From positions 310,001 through 374,000 of the forward strand of contig JASBNA010000008.1 in assembly GCA_038087015.1 (NCBI GenBank): a DNA stretch of 64,000 nucleotides. Direction: 5' to 3'. A program made the position numbers and the translations under genes. This DNA is from Cerrena zonata (lineage: Eukaryota; Basidiomycota; Agaricomycetes; Polyporales; Cerrenaceae). Under the pieces are notes generated by a model, which was given only the letters and a program-made list of their open reading frames with translations, was not told where the DNA came from and did not search any database. Below, piece by piece: positions 31,876-44,540 of this stretch (its first letter is position 1; each line of letters starts with the position of its first letter).

Positions 31876-33945
31876 TTATGAAGACTGATGAGCTCGTTTG
31901 AACCGATCCAAAGCACTTGGTTTTCGATCCCCGTCGGGTACTGCGTTTCTCTGCCGTTCGCGTTCCTCACGTTGTTTGGCGAGTCTTTGACGGACAGCGA
32001 CGGCTTTAGGGTCGATGACGTTTTTACGTTGTTTGCGAAGGTATCTAGAGGAGTGAAATGGGATGAATTGGTTAGCAACGTGCAATTTCGATTTTTGTGA
32101 GAAAGAAAAAGTTACCTTTTGAGTGTCTTATTCCTCCCTCGCATCTTCTTTTTCTCCTTCTCCTCTCTCCGCTCCGATTTCTCTTCACCCTCACCTTCAC
32201 CATCATCCTCCGCACTAAGTTCCTCCGTCTCATCCGCCTTACCTTGCACCCTCAACCTCTCATACCTCGGCAACCTCGCGAACGGAATCTCACCCTTCGC
32301 ACCCTCATTCACCGCCGTGCTCAGCTTCGGTTCCGGAGCCAACGATCCAACAAAGTCAGGATCCAACGCAATCATATCTGGTTGGATCTTATCCAGGAGC
32401 GATTTAACTTCACGTTCTCGGCATTGTTTCTTGTTTTCGAAGGGGTCGGATTCGGAGGAGTCAAAGTTGGGTTCGCCCGATCCGGGGATGAGGATGCTGG
32501 AGAGACCGGCGGAGTGGCCGATGGTGAGGATATCGTTGTAGGGGCAGAAACGGAGGGAGGTTAAGGGACGGTGCGGGATTGGGTGTGTTAGGTAGAGAGG
32601 GGGTTGGGTGTGGGGCGTGAAGGGCGTTTGGATAGATGGTTTTGTGTATACCTGGGTTATAATAATTCTTTAGACTTGTGTTTGAGGAATGAGAACGAAA
32701 TGTTACAGACATTGACGGTACCACCACTAGCAACAGCTAGAGCACCTCTCTGACTCCATTCAACTTCTCCACTTCCACCTCTTGAACTCCAAGTCCTCAC
32801 TGCACCTTTCCAATTCCGGCAATCCCACACTTTTACTGTACCGTCCTGGCCGCTCGTCGCCATGTATCGTCCACCTGTACTAGGGTCGACGCTGAGTCCT
32901 GTGACAGGACCTAAGTGTGCTAGCAGTTGAACTGCCGGGTGCGAGAGATTGGGTGTCCAGAGGGTGACGGTACCATTCTGGTGCCCGAGATGGATAACGG
33001 CGTTGTGGAAGTTTTGTGTCATGGTGGTACATGCACCGAGTTTGGTGCGGTGTTCGACAACGAGTTGTCCGGTGGAGGTATCTTGATATTTTAGGTATCC
33101 GGGATTTCCCTAGAAGTCATAAAGTAAATCATTCAGGATCATTTTCGCAATAAATAAACAAGACAATTTACCACACTAGCGAGTAGCCAGTGATATGGCA
33201 AGAACTCTAGTCGTGTGGGTTCAATATGGGATTTGAGACGATGAAGCTCAACACCGTCTCGGTCGTAGATGAAGACATATTTCTTCTGGGCTACAGCGAA
33301 ATGGGAATGGTCATGCAAGAACCTTGAACCACCTTAACGTTCAGTCAAAAGAAAATAGCTCAGAGTAATTAAGCAAACCCACGTTATGTCTCGACATGTT
33401 TCTTGGAGCTGCAACTCTGAATGCAGAGTACCGGTTTGCCAATCAAATGTAGCAACGTGCCCATTCTTCCCTACCACAGCAAGATGTCTCCCATTCCGAG
33501 TGTATCTCGCTCGGTACGGTCCACCATCCAATGTCCACTCTTTTCTCCCTCTCGCAGCATCCTGACCGGATGCTTTGGCAACTTCATCCTGACCCACTCT
33601 CCACGTTCTTTCCATCTCATCCTCCACCTGAATTCCACCCGCATCTTCCTGCAACAGTAGCTCGGAATCTTTCACCAGAGCCTTCGCTTTTGTTGCCTGT
33701 GCGCTTTCCCTATTGAGTTTTTGTCGAAGTTTTGGATTCTGAATATGGTTGTATGATTTCGTTCCCTCTGGTGGTGGAGAGCTCGTCCGTAGGGATTTAG
33801 GAAGAGATGTATGGGGAACAACCGAGTGAAGTGTACGGTCGTCTGGTCCGGATGACTTTGGTTTTGTGTGAGACGAGCCATTGTCGAGTCTTCGACGTTT
33901 GTTGACTGGTCGTAAGGCATCCGCCCTTGCTATAAGACTATCCAT
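31876..33945 (-). CDS. UTP7: U3 snoRNP-associated WD40 protein UTP7 / WDR46
   Basis: Five exons (33945-33383, 33322-33172, 33109-32711, 32651-32116, 32044-31876) give 605 residues in phase. Family hallmarks are the YTRNGRHLAVVGKNGHVA block, LEFLPYHWLL, NAVIHLGHQNGTVTLW, YMATSGQDGTVKVWD and the C-terminal BING4CT segment with FCPYNDILTIGHSAG. The protein ends in a Lys/Arg-rich tail (KKMRGRNKTLKR) suited to rRNA or nucleolar binding. UTP7 is a small-subunit processome component needed for 18S rRNA maturation. The upstream TTG-initiated extension of the frame was ignored; the first ATG is at 33945. The first intron uses GTGGGT at 33382, chosen because it restores family spacing after RDIT. The gene appears intact. 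Confidence 0.93.
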
Positions 33946-35113
33946 AGTTAGAGTGTACAAATTCTATAATGTACTGTTGGGTGAATGAACTTGAAAATCC
34001 TCAACGTCCCCGGGAATCTCGATCACAGACGGAGATCCCATTTTGGAAGGTGTTTATGTTGCAGATGAGCTGCTTACTCAGCAACATATATTACCGGACT
34101 CGGGTCTGGTTCCGTTCAACTTCGTTCTCACCGCTTCATACGCCATAACGTCAACCAAGATGAGGTCCTTGTCGTCGATAAGGAGCTAGCTCAGTTTTCT
34201 GATACGGCGTATTCAACTGCACTACTGATTACGACGCCTTTCTTTGGTCTTTGTCACTTCAAAAACATGGTGAGGAATGAATCAAAATTGATTGTCCAAC
34301 TCTGCACCATCAAACCTCGAGCATTTAGACTTGAAATGTAGTAGGTAACGCTACGATCATGTATGCATATATTCTGATTTATATCTCAATGGCCGACCAA
34401 AAGCTGTTTCCGTACTAATATACGTTCATTTTCATTAGTAGGAAATGTTTCTCCCAGCTGACCCTGATCGACTGCAATGCAATACAAGGCGAGGCTGGAC
34501 GTACTGTATCAGTTATCGCGATTGGCCGCCGAGGCTGTACCTTGTCCTGTCAGTGGTCCCTGCAAGACCTGTACTTTAAAGTTCAAACCACATGTCAATG
34601 TCACTGGATACCATGGCGTACGACTGAAGCGAAGCTATCATTGTTCCGAGCTTATCTCCATAACTCCCACTTATTGCTCTGATTGGTACGTTCAAGTCGT
34701 TCTACATGGCCACGCTAATACCGCGAATTTCAAAGTTACTATGAAACATTTTGACAGCGTCAAAATGCTAAGCCATATAGTGATAACAAACGTGGATATG
34801 GGTACCAGGTTCAAGACCGAATGACAATATGAGGTTCACCATGAACTAATGGCCGGCTTGGAGGAATAGATAACAGCAATAGGCGAACAAACCCATACTA
34901 GAACTTGGAGCAAATGAATACACTCTTATCTTCCCTCCCCATGCTGTCTCACGTATTCTGATTGTATGATACGAAATGACGGCTAGATGCGATATCTATT
35001 GGCAGATGTACCTGCTACAGGAAGCTACCTCCGGGCGACATGATGCCCTCTTATACGTTCATATAGGTCATGGATCCGTTTTCGACAGCAACACATCGTT
35101 ATCTTTTCCTACC
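33946..35113. other. Intergenic region, no gene recognised
   Basis: About 1.2 kb lies between UTP7 and the permease, which are divergently transcribed, so both promoters should be here. ORF 34477-34824 (115 codons) and the ORF starting at 34976 have no family resemblance. The second is partly the frame of permease exon 1. Confidence 0.55.
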
Positions 35114-38100
35114 ATGACCTCCTATTACAGAGAGGACGGGATTCGACACCGTACCAAATATCCTAGCTCGACACCCAGAAAGGTCCAGTTTGTTCGACCC
35201 GTGCCTTCGCAGTTGAATAAGCAACGTTTGAGGATACAAAAATTTCAACGGCGATGGAATAGTATCAAACAAGACCTCCCTCCACAATTATCACGTAGAC
35301 ATAGTGAGTGTATCCTTACAAAGCAGTTTTCCTTCGAGTCTCGCTTAGCAGTCATGGAACTTTTTAGTTGGAATGATATCGATTGGAGGTGTCATTGGGA
35401 CTGGGTTATTCCTCGGATCCGAGGTAAGATCACACGTCCAAATTTTGACTGTTTACTAACTCGAACGCCACGGAACGATAGAGCGCATTGCGACATGGCG
35501 GACCTTTAGGTGCTCTTCTAGGGTACTCCATTGTTGGGTCGGTTGTCTACTGCCTATGTGTGTCCGTTGGCGAGATGATCGCTTTCTTGTGAGCTAATTC
35601 CCATCTTTATTATGTGATTTGCTTGGGTTACATGAAGTGTAGACCGAATGTAGGAGGTATGGTTGGCCTGGCAGACCTTTATGTTGACCGAGCTTTGGGG
35701 TTCTCTCTCGGTTGGGCAGCTTGGGTAGGCCTTTCATCCTCTCTCTAATCATCTATCGGTACTGACTCATTATATCTAGTATAACTGGAGTGTGACCTTG
35801 CGTGCGTTCATGTTTCATAACCACGCCCTGATATATTGCTGATTAGGTCTCACATTAGCGGCCGAGATCTCCGCAGCTGTTATTCTTGTTCAATTTTGGG
35901 ATAAAGATAGTGTGGTAAAGTAAAGCTATTCCCATTTTCTGATGTCATTCCCAAACACCTACTAATTTGCGGTAGCCCTAGATTTCTTACTGGGCTTCTT
36001 GTAAGGTCTACTTCACTATGTCTCAGACAACATACTAGACCTAATAGTCTTCAGCTTATCAGCGCTGTTTCAATTAACTGTTTTTCTTCCCGAGTTTATG
36101 GCGAACTTGAATTCTGGTTCTCTACGTTAAAGGTTGCCACAATCGTTATTATCAGTAAGAACACTCGTTTTCTCCTACTTTCCTCAACATTGACGATACT
36201 CTCAGTTCTTGTGTCTCTCGTTATAGACTTTGGAGCGAGTACTCAAGGGTATACATGATGCTTTATTCTATCTAGATAAAATCCTTACAACCGTAATTTG
36301 TAGGCCTATCCTTTTCAAGAACTGGAAGACGCCCTTTTCACAGAGTTATCTTGGTATAGAGGGATCCCTAGGTCGCTTTCTAGGGTTTTGGGCGGTACTC
36401 ATGCAAGCCTCTTTTTCATTCTCCGGGTCAGAAGTACCTGGCATAGTGAGTTGACCCCGGTGACATGTCAACTACCACTCGTACTAAACCAGAAATAATA
36501 GGCTGCTGGGGAAGTGCATGACGCTACTAGGGTACGTCTATTTTCACGCAGATATATCCTCTATTCTGTCATAGTTTCCATAGAATGTTCCTAGAGCCCT
36601 TCGACGTGTATGGATTAGGATGTAAGTTGCCTTGATCCATTCATAATCGTCGTAGACATCTAGCTTACCTATTACGTTACATGTAGTACTTTGTTCTATA
36701 TCGGGGGTATATTTTGCGCGGGACTACTCGTTTCTGCCGATGATCCGCTACTCAGAACAGATGACGGGACAGGAGCCTCTTCACCTTTTGTAATCGCCCT
36801 TGGTCGGGCGAACATCAGAGTCGTAAGTTACTCAAGACCTCAAGTCATACATGGTATTCTACTAAAACATCTAAACTCAGCTGCCACACTTTATCAACGC
36901 AGCAATCCTTCTCTCTGCATGGTCAGCCGCTGTCTCTGACATTTATGTCAGCTCAAGATGTCTATTCTTCCTCGCCCGGCGAGGACATGCACCACAATTC
37001 CTTGCTTATCTAGTTCGATACCCACTGAGTATATTACAAAAGGACAAAGAGGAGACCGATGAGGAAGAATCGGATGAAACCGACTCCGATGATGGCGATT
37101 TGCCAAATTTCGCCGATGTCATTGACATTAGAAGACAAAGCATCAATATTGCAGAAATAGACATCACCGATGAGCAGCCCGATTATGAGTTCGAAGGTAA
37201 CACACATACGGCTCACTTAGGAGACCACACGCTCAAGGATCATGTTGTTGTAACTATAACTGAAGTTACGAGTACTCTACACATCGAAGATCCAGGAGAG
37301 CCTCCTAAGAAGGAAACCGAACCTTGGCTTGTGTTGCCTCTGGCTGCCGTTTTAGTTTCATCGTCTGTGGGCCTTCTAAGCTTTTTAGGCTCTGCAGGCC
37401 CTCGTTCGAGTACTCCACAAGCCGTAAGTGCTGAGTCAAACATGTTCTATGATCATGCATTAAGTTATTCACAGGCATTTGATTGGCTTGTCGCCGCTAC
37501 TAGTGTAGCCTCAATACAATCGTGGGCTGGTATTCTATTCACATATATCAGGTATGTGTAGCATACTCCGAGCCCAATCCAACGTTCAATTACTGATGAT
37601 TGTATAAGATGGCATCAAGGTACCATTTCTGCCGAGAGAACGAATAGGAACGATGATTCCGAACAAGCAAAAAAAGTAATTGAAGACCTCAACAAGATCA
37701 AGGAACATCGCCACAGAGGGCAGCCGTTTGTGAGTATATTCATATTTCTCGATGAAACTATAGACATGAAGTGACCATATATGTAGCTAGCTGTATATGC
37801 ATTTTGCGTATGCATCATCGTACTTGTGACAAATGGAGGGTATGTCCTTATTATCGTTCATTTACGTATTTGCGCCTTAAGGGATTTCTTGCAGGTCTGT
37901 TTTCATCCACGGTGACTGGAAGATAGGTACGTTGTATGAGATATCGTATCTCGATTAATAGCCAAAGTCATATCCTCATGTCATGTAGCTGAGTTTGAGG
38001 GAGACGAGCCCACAACGGACAATCCCCAACTGAGGGAAGCTCAACCAGTATCCCAATTTTTGTCTTCTTATATTCCCATAGTGAGTTTCTTCCTCCGTTG

Positions 38101-38300
38101 TATTGGGATTACGGAATAGACTTACAACATTAACACAGGCGTGTTTCTTACTCTTGACTTTCGGGTACAAGTTAATACACCAGACGAAAATGGTAGAATT
38201 GGGCCAGATGTCATTTGCAAGGGAGAATGTACCAGAACCAATCGAAAAACGGACAAAGAGTAAGAGAGAGGGATTTCTGAAGTGGCTCCTCGTGATTTAA
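35114..38300 (+). CDS. Amino acid permease (APC superfamily, fungal AAT type) with long acidic loop
   Basis: About 16 short exons follow the fungal amino acid permease pattern. First is ISIGGVIGTGLFLGS (TM1), then ALLGYSIVGSVVYCLCVSVGEMIAFL, LGFSLGWAAW, a 10-nt micro-exon at 35780-35789 (YNW), and AAEISAAVILVQFW. These continue into RVYGELEFWFSTLKV, FLGFWAVLMQASFSFSGSE, FYIGGIFCAGLLV and AAILLSAWSAAVSDIYVSSR. The C-terminal helices are LVLPLAAVLVSSSVGLLSFLG, WAGILFTYIR, YAFCVCIIVLV and FLLLTFGYK. Stop is at 38300. It should be a plasma-membrane proton-coupled amino acid importer. Between TM8 and TM9 lies an unusual loop of more than 100 residues with EETDEEESDETDSDDGD. Junctions at 35890-36070 are ambiguous. 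The rest keep frame, so the gene looks intact. Confidence 0.87.
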
Positions 38301-38649
38301 TGCTTCATTATTACCATCTCTGTTACGGATGACTCCGTTTTGATGGCACCATATCGCTACTGTTTGAACGAGAATCATATTTATATATTCACTATTGAAC
38401 CAGAGAGGTGCATTAGTACGAGTCAGAGAAACAGGAGGCATCACATACCTTTGGATTGATATCTTTGTATGGCTTCTATCACCCTGTATATGAATGTCGC
38501 GCTGCTGGCATGGTAGTGTTTCAAATCGAATTTGAAGATTCGCGGTCGTCCAAAAAAGGCAATGGCTTCTGGGCTGGCGCCAACTACATACCTGGCACTC
38601 TCCGAGTCGTCATCGGAGGCGGCTTGTGTGACCACATCTTACTCTATGC
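38301..38649. other. Intergenic spacer between permease and GPI8
   Basis: The 349 bp hold the permease 3' end and the GPI8 promoter. I see no distinct motif. Confidence 0.5.
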
Positions 38650-40193
38650 ATGGTTGAAATGAGACTTTTGTTTTCATTCCTACTTGCTTTATTTTCCCTC
38701 TACGCAAGGACCAATGCACAACAATCCAACGAAGAACACATAACTTCTTTCTTTAATAGCCATGGGGGGACATCGTCGGGGCATACGAATAATTGGGCGG
38801 TGCTAGTTTGTGCTTCACGATATTGGTTTAACTATCGTGTTAGTAACATTACCTCAAGCTATATTTATACACGTATTAACTGAGCGAATATAGCATATGG
38901 CGAACGCATTGGGCATGTATGTGCTCCCTGTCGAACTCATTTAGTCCTCGTTTGCATGATTTATTAGGTATCGAACAGTGAAACGCCTAGGAATTCCAGA
39001 CTCGAACATTATTCTCATGCTTGCGGATGATGCAGCATGTAACTCTCGAAACAAATTCCCTGGATGCGTATACCCTGCCGCAGCCCGCGACCTCGATCTA
39101 TACGGAGATAATATTGAGGTGGACTATCGCGGATATGAGGTGACGGTGGAGAATTTCATTCGTGTTTTGACAGGTATGTGCAATTGTTTCTGTCCTGCTG
39201 ACTTGTTCTTGATAAACACGAACAGGTCGAATGGATTCAAGTGTGCCGAGGTCGAAACGCTTGTTGAGTGATGACCGCTCGAACGTCTTCGTGTACATGA
39301 CAGGTCATGGTGGGAACGAGTTCTTGAAGTTTCAAGACAATGAGGAGATCAGCGCATTCGACATTGCTGATGCTTTCGAACAGATGTGGCAAAAGAAAAG
39401 GTTGGTCGTTTGATCGTTGGCATTACGAAACCACCTGCTCACGTCTTCTCTGGCATAGATACAACGAGATCTTCTTCATGATCGATACATGTCAGGCAAA
39501 CACCATGTACTCCAAGTTCTATTCACCTAATATCCTGGCTACCGGATCTTCCAAACTCGATGAGAACTCGTATTCTGTGCGTGTCTCCCCCTTTCGCGTT
39601 TGTCCGATGGTTCACAGATGGTTCTGCAGTATGAAAACGATATGGACCTCGGCATTTCTGTCATCGACCGATTCACCCACTATGTTCTTCGGTTCATGGA
39701 AAGTGTTAACAAGACCAGCCAAGCCACAATGCAAGATTTGGTAAGCGTTCATGACTCACACTTGGGTGCCATGACATCGGAGTATTAACAAATATTATAG
39801 TTCGACATGTATGATCCTGACAAATTCGCATCCCACGCAGGCGTTCGGTCGGACCTCTTCAACCGTCCAATAGACCAAACTCTGATCACTGATTTCTTTG
39901 GTGGGGTCTCACAAGCAGAGGTTTTGGCTCCCGAAGAAGAATTCTATTACTCATCTACCCCAGAGGGGGGTCACCAGCAAGAAAGTGAGAGCTTCACTCA
40001 TGTTGATTCAGCGACTACGTCTGGAGCTGTCAAATCCAATAACGATGAAATACATGGTTACTCCGATCTCCTGTCGGTGGTCCAAGACCTTCAACGCGAA
40101 CCTCCAAAGAGAGATACTACAGGATTATTCAGAACCTGGGTGTCCTCTGGTCTAATGTTCGCATTGGTGGCTTGGGTTAGCATGAGGAAGTAG
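38650..40193 (+). CDS. GPI8: GPI-anchor transamidase catalytic subunit GPI8 / PIG-K
   Basis: Seven exons (38650-38838, 38894-38916, 38968-39173, 39226-39400, 39459-39576, 39618-39740, 39801-40193) encode 408 residues. The protein starts with a signal peptide, followed by [18 protein letters not shown]. The C13 cysteine protease dyad is visible as His167 in MTGHGG and Cys209 in DTCQA. A C-terminal helix ([17 protein letters not shown]) followed by MRK anchors it in the ER membrane. GPI8 cleaves the C-terminal signal of proproteins and transfers the new terminus to glycosylphosphatidylinositol within the transamidase complex. A second in-frame ATG at 38659 is an alternative start. Exon 2 is only 23 nt. 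The gene appears intact. Confidence 0.95.
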
Positions 40194-40665
40194 ACTTCCT
40201 CTTGGCATTATTCATAGGACAATTAATTTATACAATTGTATGAGCTATCGTAATTCACGCATACCCATTATGCCGAGAGACACGCGGGAACTTAAGTGTC
40301 TTTCCAATTAGACAAACCAGTAATGAGAAACATTTCTGGAATGCCTTTCAAACCGAGTAACCGGCAGATAACAGTTTCTACTGGAAGTATGTATTGTATA
40401 GTCACAAGTCAAAGGAGTTAGGGACGACGTAGGTCGAAACTCAGTTCTGTACAGTAAGTGGAAGTGTAAGCAAGAATGTCAAAACATCACAATGGAGAGC
40501 GTAACACAGTAGAACGATATACTATTCAATCACAGTTATTAGTATGTAGTGACAGACACAAGGAAGGAGTGTTTTTGTGGGATCAACCGTAACTATTTAA
40601 ACGACGGAAGGGGTATACTAGGAGTCATTCGGGTCATCCGTACTATTTGTTTCTACAACCGGTTT
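40194..40665. other. Convergent 3' flanks of GPI8 and the membrane protein gene
   Basis: No gene or repeat is recognised in these 472 bp. Confidence 0.5.
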
Positions 40666-41938
40666 TTATACATCGAAATTCACAGAATCTCGCTCCTTCG
40701 TTTCCTTCATATCGGTCGTTGTTTCTTGTTGGATTGTAACCCGAATGGGACCCCGTGAGTGACTCTTGGATCGGCGGGAACTGAAACTGACAATCTGATC
40801 CTCGGAGTCACTGTTGGCACCGTCTTCGGTACCTGATGCAAATCGTATGTTGGTATTGCCTCGGCTGGATAAGGGGATGATGGAAGGGACAGTGGGCGCG
40901 GCGGGATCGTCACTAATGATACCCAATTTGAGGAGACGGAACACCCTGCATGCCATGGCATTTTGTAATGCGACATTGGGAACGGTGAGCATGCCTTGGT
41001 ATGCGAGGGAAATGGAAGGTGTCAAAAGAAGCGCCATGGTAGCGATATTCAGTCCGACGGTGACCCTGCGTGGAATGGAAATCGTAAATTCGCGGAGCGC
41101 GCCATGAGCGGCAGGCACTCACATATAGTAAAGTTGGCCGGTCTGCAACAAGGCCGTTGAAACACGACCTATCCCCTTCCCAGTAAAGAATGATTTCATC
41201 CGAGCCTTCCAATCTCCGGAGCGCTTGATGGATACTTGGATGGAGATGGCGAAGAAGACCAAGGTGTCAAAGAGAGCAACTGTCACGAAACTTGCTGCGC
41301 TGAAGTGTTTCACGACGGTGTTAACACACCAGTCCGTGGGGCCGAGTTGAGTGGCTTCGAATGCGAAGGGAGCAGTGAATGAAGCGAATGTGGTGAGCCA
41401 TAGCGCAAAGAACGCCCAAACGGCTAGCTTTGATTCGTAGAAGACACCTCGAGCGCGAAGATAGAAGAGAAGGGAATTGAGTGGTAATGCGAAGGCCACA
41501 AACCAACTGGCAACTTTGATAACAGCGTTGCAGTGACGCACGGGGGTGACTGATAAAGATGTCAGCAGGTATAGGAGGATTTAGATAGCCCACACAACTG
41601 ACCTAGGAATGCGAAGGTTGTGATAATAAAGCCTCCAGTGGTGAATCTGACAGAGTGAGACTCAGAATTCAATTAGAGAATGCGACTAAATACCTTGACA
41701 AGCAATAAGCCCAATCAGATGGTTTGAAACCAGTCCGTTTTCCGGTGAACATGAAGAATTCCCCAGTAAAGCTCATCATAACATCACATAACCAAGCCTA
41801 TACAGCATCAAGAGAGATGATCAGAAAAGTATGATCCTTCACATCCATGCTTGAACTCACTCCAGTCACGCATGCTACAAGGAAACCTTTCGATTTCGAA
41901 CTGAAAGGCAATATCCGGGGGAAGCCATGCCAGCGGGG
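40666..41938 (-). CDS. Multi-spanning membrane protein, Agaricomycete family of unknown function
   Basis: Readable exons on the minus strand give helices in order: a WLCDVMMSFTGEF segment, FTTGGFIITTFAFL, VIKVASWFVAFALPLNSLLFYL, LAVWAFFALWLTTFASFTAPF, a SFVTVALFDTLVFFAIS helix and IATMALLLTPSISLAYQG. A Ser/Arg/Asp-rich cytoplasmic tail then ends at the stop at 40666. Introns lie at about 41103-41069, 41598-41545, 41696-41650 and 41861-41799. The layout of about six to seven helices resembles the large group of uncharacterised 7TM proteins of mushrooms. Its ligand or role is unknown. The first exon is unresolved: the conserved frame (KSKGFLVACVTG) is open only from 41938 and I find no ATG in phase, so a small upstream exon is missing from my model or the 5' end is broken. 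Confidence 0.65.
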
Positions 41939-42559
41939 TCAATGGGTTTGGGGCTTGGGGCAAGCCGGAGGGGGAGGGACTCGCCATTGAAGGAACGCTG
42001 TCATGCCATGAGTTGGACTGTCCTTATATTTGCCCCGAGCTTCCGACTACGAGGGATCAAATTTACAATAGGCGAGGGCGGCGACAAATACCAATTGTCG
42101 GGAAGAAGGACCGTCCACCGACAACATTGTTGGAATGGCCGCGCGTCATATCACTGAGCAAAGATGGACGTCAGGCTGATGAACGATACACCCTGATACA
42201 CCAAGTGTCGTATGTCGTTCGAAAGCCGAAGACAAAGCGAAGAAACATGCCTTCTTGAAGTGTTTCGCAGAAGCTGAGGACATCTTTCTTTCCAAGGAGC
42301 CGTCTGGTTGCTATGCAAATCCTGTGAGTACAAAGAGCGGCCTTACGCCGTAAGATTAAGCTTTTTACGTTGTTGATCTCCGTGGTCTCTTCCGAGTTTG
42401 AGCGCCAGCAGTATGACTATAAAGCTCTTTCAAACCTCCGTGACACAATCACACTACCATTTTCGGCGAAGTGTCACAATACACCGTGGTTGTCACTAAA
42501 CTTGAACCACGATCATGTAGGCAGTTCACTTTCCGACATAACAGACAGTGGCAAGTAAT
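41939..42559. other. Divergent intergenic region (membrane protein / IES6)
   Basis: It should contain both promoters; CAAATATAAGG on the minus strand near 42030 may be the TATA element of the membrane protein gene. Short ORFs here have no family resemblance. Confidence 0.4.
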
Positions 42560-43276
42560 ATGGTTTCAGCAGGCCTCCGAAAGGATACACCAAGAAACGA
42601 ACGACAACCTGAAGATGGCTCCACCACTGCAACACCAGTTAGTACAATATGTGAAACTAAACTCTGACACTTATCAACCGTTCATCAGACGTTAGCAGAA
42701 CAATTCTCATATCTACATCAGCCAAGACCGTTCAAGAACCCACACTATACAAAGAATGTCAATCGAAGGACTAAGAATTTAAAAACTGTGCTTACGCAAG
42801 AGCGTGAACGTGAACGCGCTGAGAGAGAACGCATTCGACAAGAGCGTGAAGAGAATATGGATGTCGATGGGCAACCGCAAGAGCAGCTCGCAGATGAAGA
42901 TCTGCCAACGTGTACGTGTTCTTGCCGCGTTTCCTGGGAAGCGGGGATCTGACGAAGATAACAGACTCGTCTATTGAAGCACCTCCCTCTGTTCTTCCTC
43001 CTGGTCGTTATTGCGATATCACAGGCTTAGAGGTAGAACACCCACCACCTGATTAATATTTGGCTTGACAATAGCTTCATTTATTCTATAGGGACCGTAT
43101 ACTGATCCCGCTACCGGCCTCCGATTCCATGACAAGAGCATCTATGAATTGATAAAGAACTTAGTGAGTAGCAATCTTCTCAGCTTCACAAGCGCATCAT
43201 ATTAAACCCTTTCCAGAGTACAACGGCAGCAAAGGACTATCTCGCTGCGAGAGGAGTCAATCCTATTGTGAAATAG
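42560..43276 (+). CDS. IES6: INO80 chromatin-remodelling complex subunit Ies6 (YL1-C domain)
   Basis: Five exons (42560-42637, 42689-42911, 42965-43032, 43092-43163, 43217-43276) sum to 166 residues. The N-terminal part has the FKNPHY...RTKNLKTVL block, followed by an Arg/Glu coiled stretch (RERERERAERERIRQERE). The YL1 C-terminal domain is clear: IEAPPSVLPPGRYCDITGLEG and YTDPATGLRFHDKSIYELIK, ending in YLAARGVNPIVK. Ies6 associates with Arp5 and is needed for INO80 nucleosome sliding. Length and order match fungal orthologues. All junctions are GT-AG and in phase. Confidence 0.92.
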
Positions 43277-44540
43277 TCTGTTCGTCGAGGTTCTGTACTA
43301 CCATGTGTACTAGCTCTTCAATGCTCTATGTATGGTGTCGGATGATTGCATACAGTCGTACTCTCTCCAACCCGACTACGCATGCAAACGCAGTAGGTAT
43401 TGGTCATTCTGTTGAGGTAAGTACTAGTGTTGTTGCCGCTCTGTACATAAACAGTTTGCATTTTTATTCTACCCGCATCCTTGGGAATTTAATCAAACCT
43501 GTTTGCAACTAAGCAGATATGATTATTCTCTTTGGGGATACTACGGGCCTCGGGATACTAGAGGAAATTTGAATCCTGAGAGAATGAGGTCTTCGCGAAC
43601 CCCGGCTCGGCGCTGATGCATAGTTACCGTTAATTCTCCCGTTAATTATGTGTCACGCCTAAGTGCGCGATGAATTACTAGGGAAACAAGGTACGTTTTC
43701 ATTCTCGGGACTCATCTATGCGACTCGGTCCCGGAAACATTCTTCGATTCTTGGCCTAGTACGTGGTATTGGGGTAGCGATTTGAACCATGTATCGCTCC
43801 TCGGAGGCTTGACAAATATTCTGCATCACCAGCTACCTGCATAGCATACTCAACAACGAGAAATGATTACTGTATGGTTTATAGGGCCGCTAGGACTCTA
43901 ACATGGTCTGGTACCTGTGCTAACACAAAGCCTTTGCCTTTCTTAGCGAACGCCACGAAGTGAGCGCTAATATATACAAACTCGAACTGACCATCACGGT
44001 ATGGGTAAGATTCTAGAAATGGCGGAAGATCATTGCACACATGAGCTACACACTAAATTATGAGAACATCGACTCGTTGACAAAATCTCTTACTCTATAG
44101 GCCGATATCAGATTATTTTCCAGAGAACGTCAGTGGTATGATCAGAGATTTAGAGCAACTTCTTCCAGTATAGCATGCTACATTCGAACATATCAAAGTT
44201 TGTGGGTGTCAGTTGGGGCATATTTGTCACAAAGTGATGGTCGGTTGTCACATTAGTGCTAATTAGACAGGGTGGAGACTGGCTCGAAGCGGATGGCTTA
44301 TTGCCAAAGTTTTTTGTACGAGAATAGATTTAGGTGATTCTTATCAGCCTCGTTGTCTCGAGAACTTTTAATACATGGTTCAGTACCGTTGTTGATCGCA
44401 ATGTGCTAATTGAAATATTATCTAAGCTTTGGGCAGCAGATCTGAATAGCAATTCTGAGACGCATGAAAGGACAATCGTATTAAGTGGCCCGAGCCATAA
44501 TTAAGATAAGGTGATAGTACAGAATATCAGCACTAAGATC
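43277..44540. other. Intergenic region, nothing recognised
   Basis: About 1.26 kb separates IES6 from the zinc-finger gene, which converge here. There are no coding frames above 70 codons with family resemblance, and no repeats or structured elements that I can support. Confidence 0.6.

Noticed and set aside
34477..34824. 115-codon plus-strand ORF with several Cys residues
   Set aside because: I considered a small secreted cysteine protein, but it lacks a signal peptide and family text.
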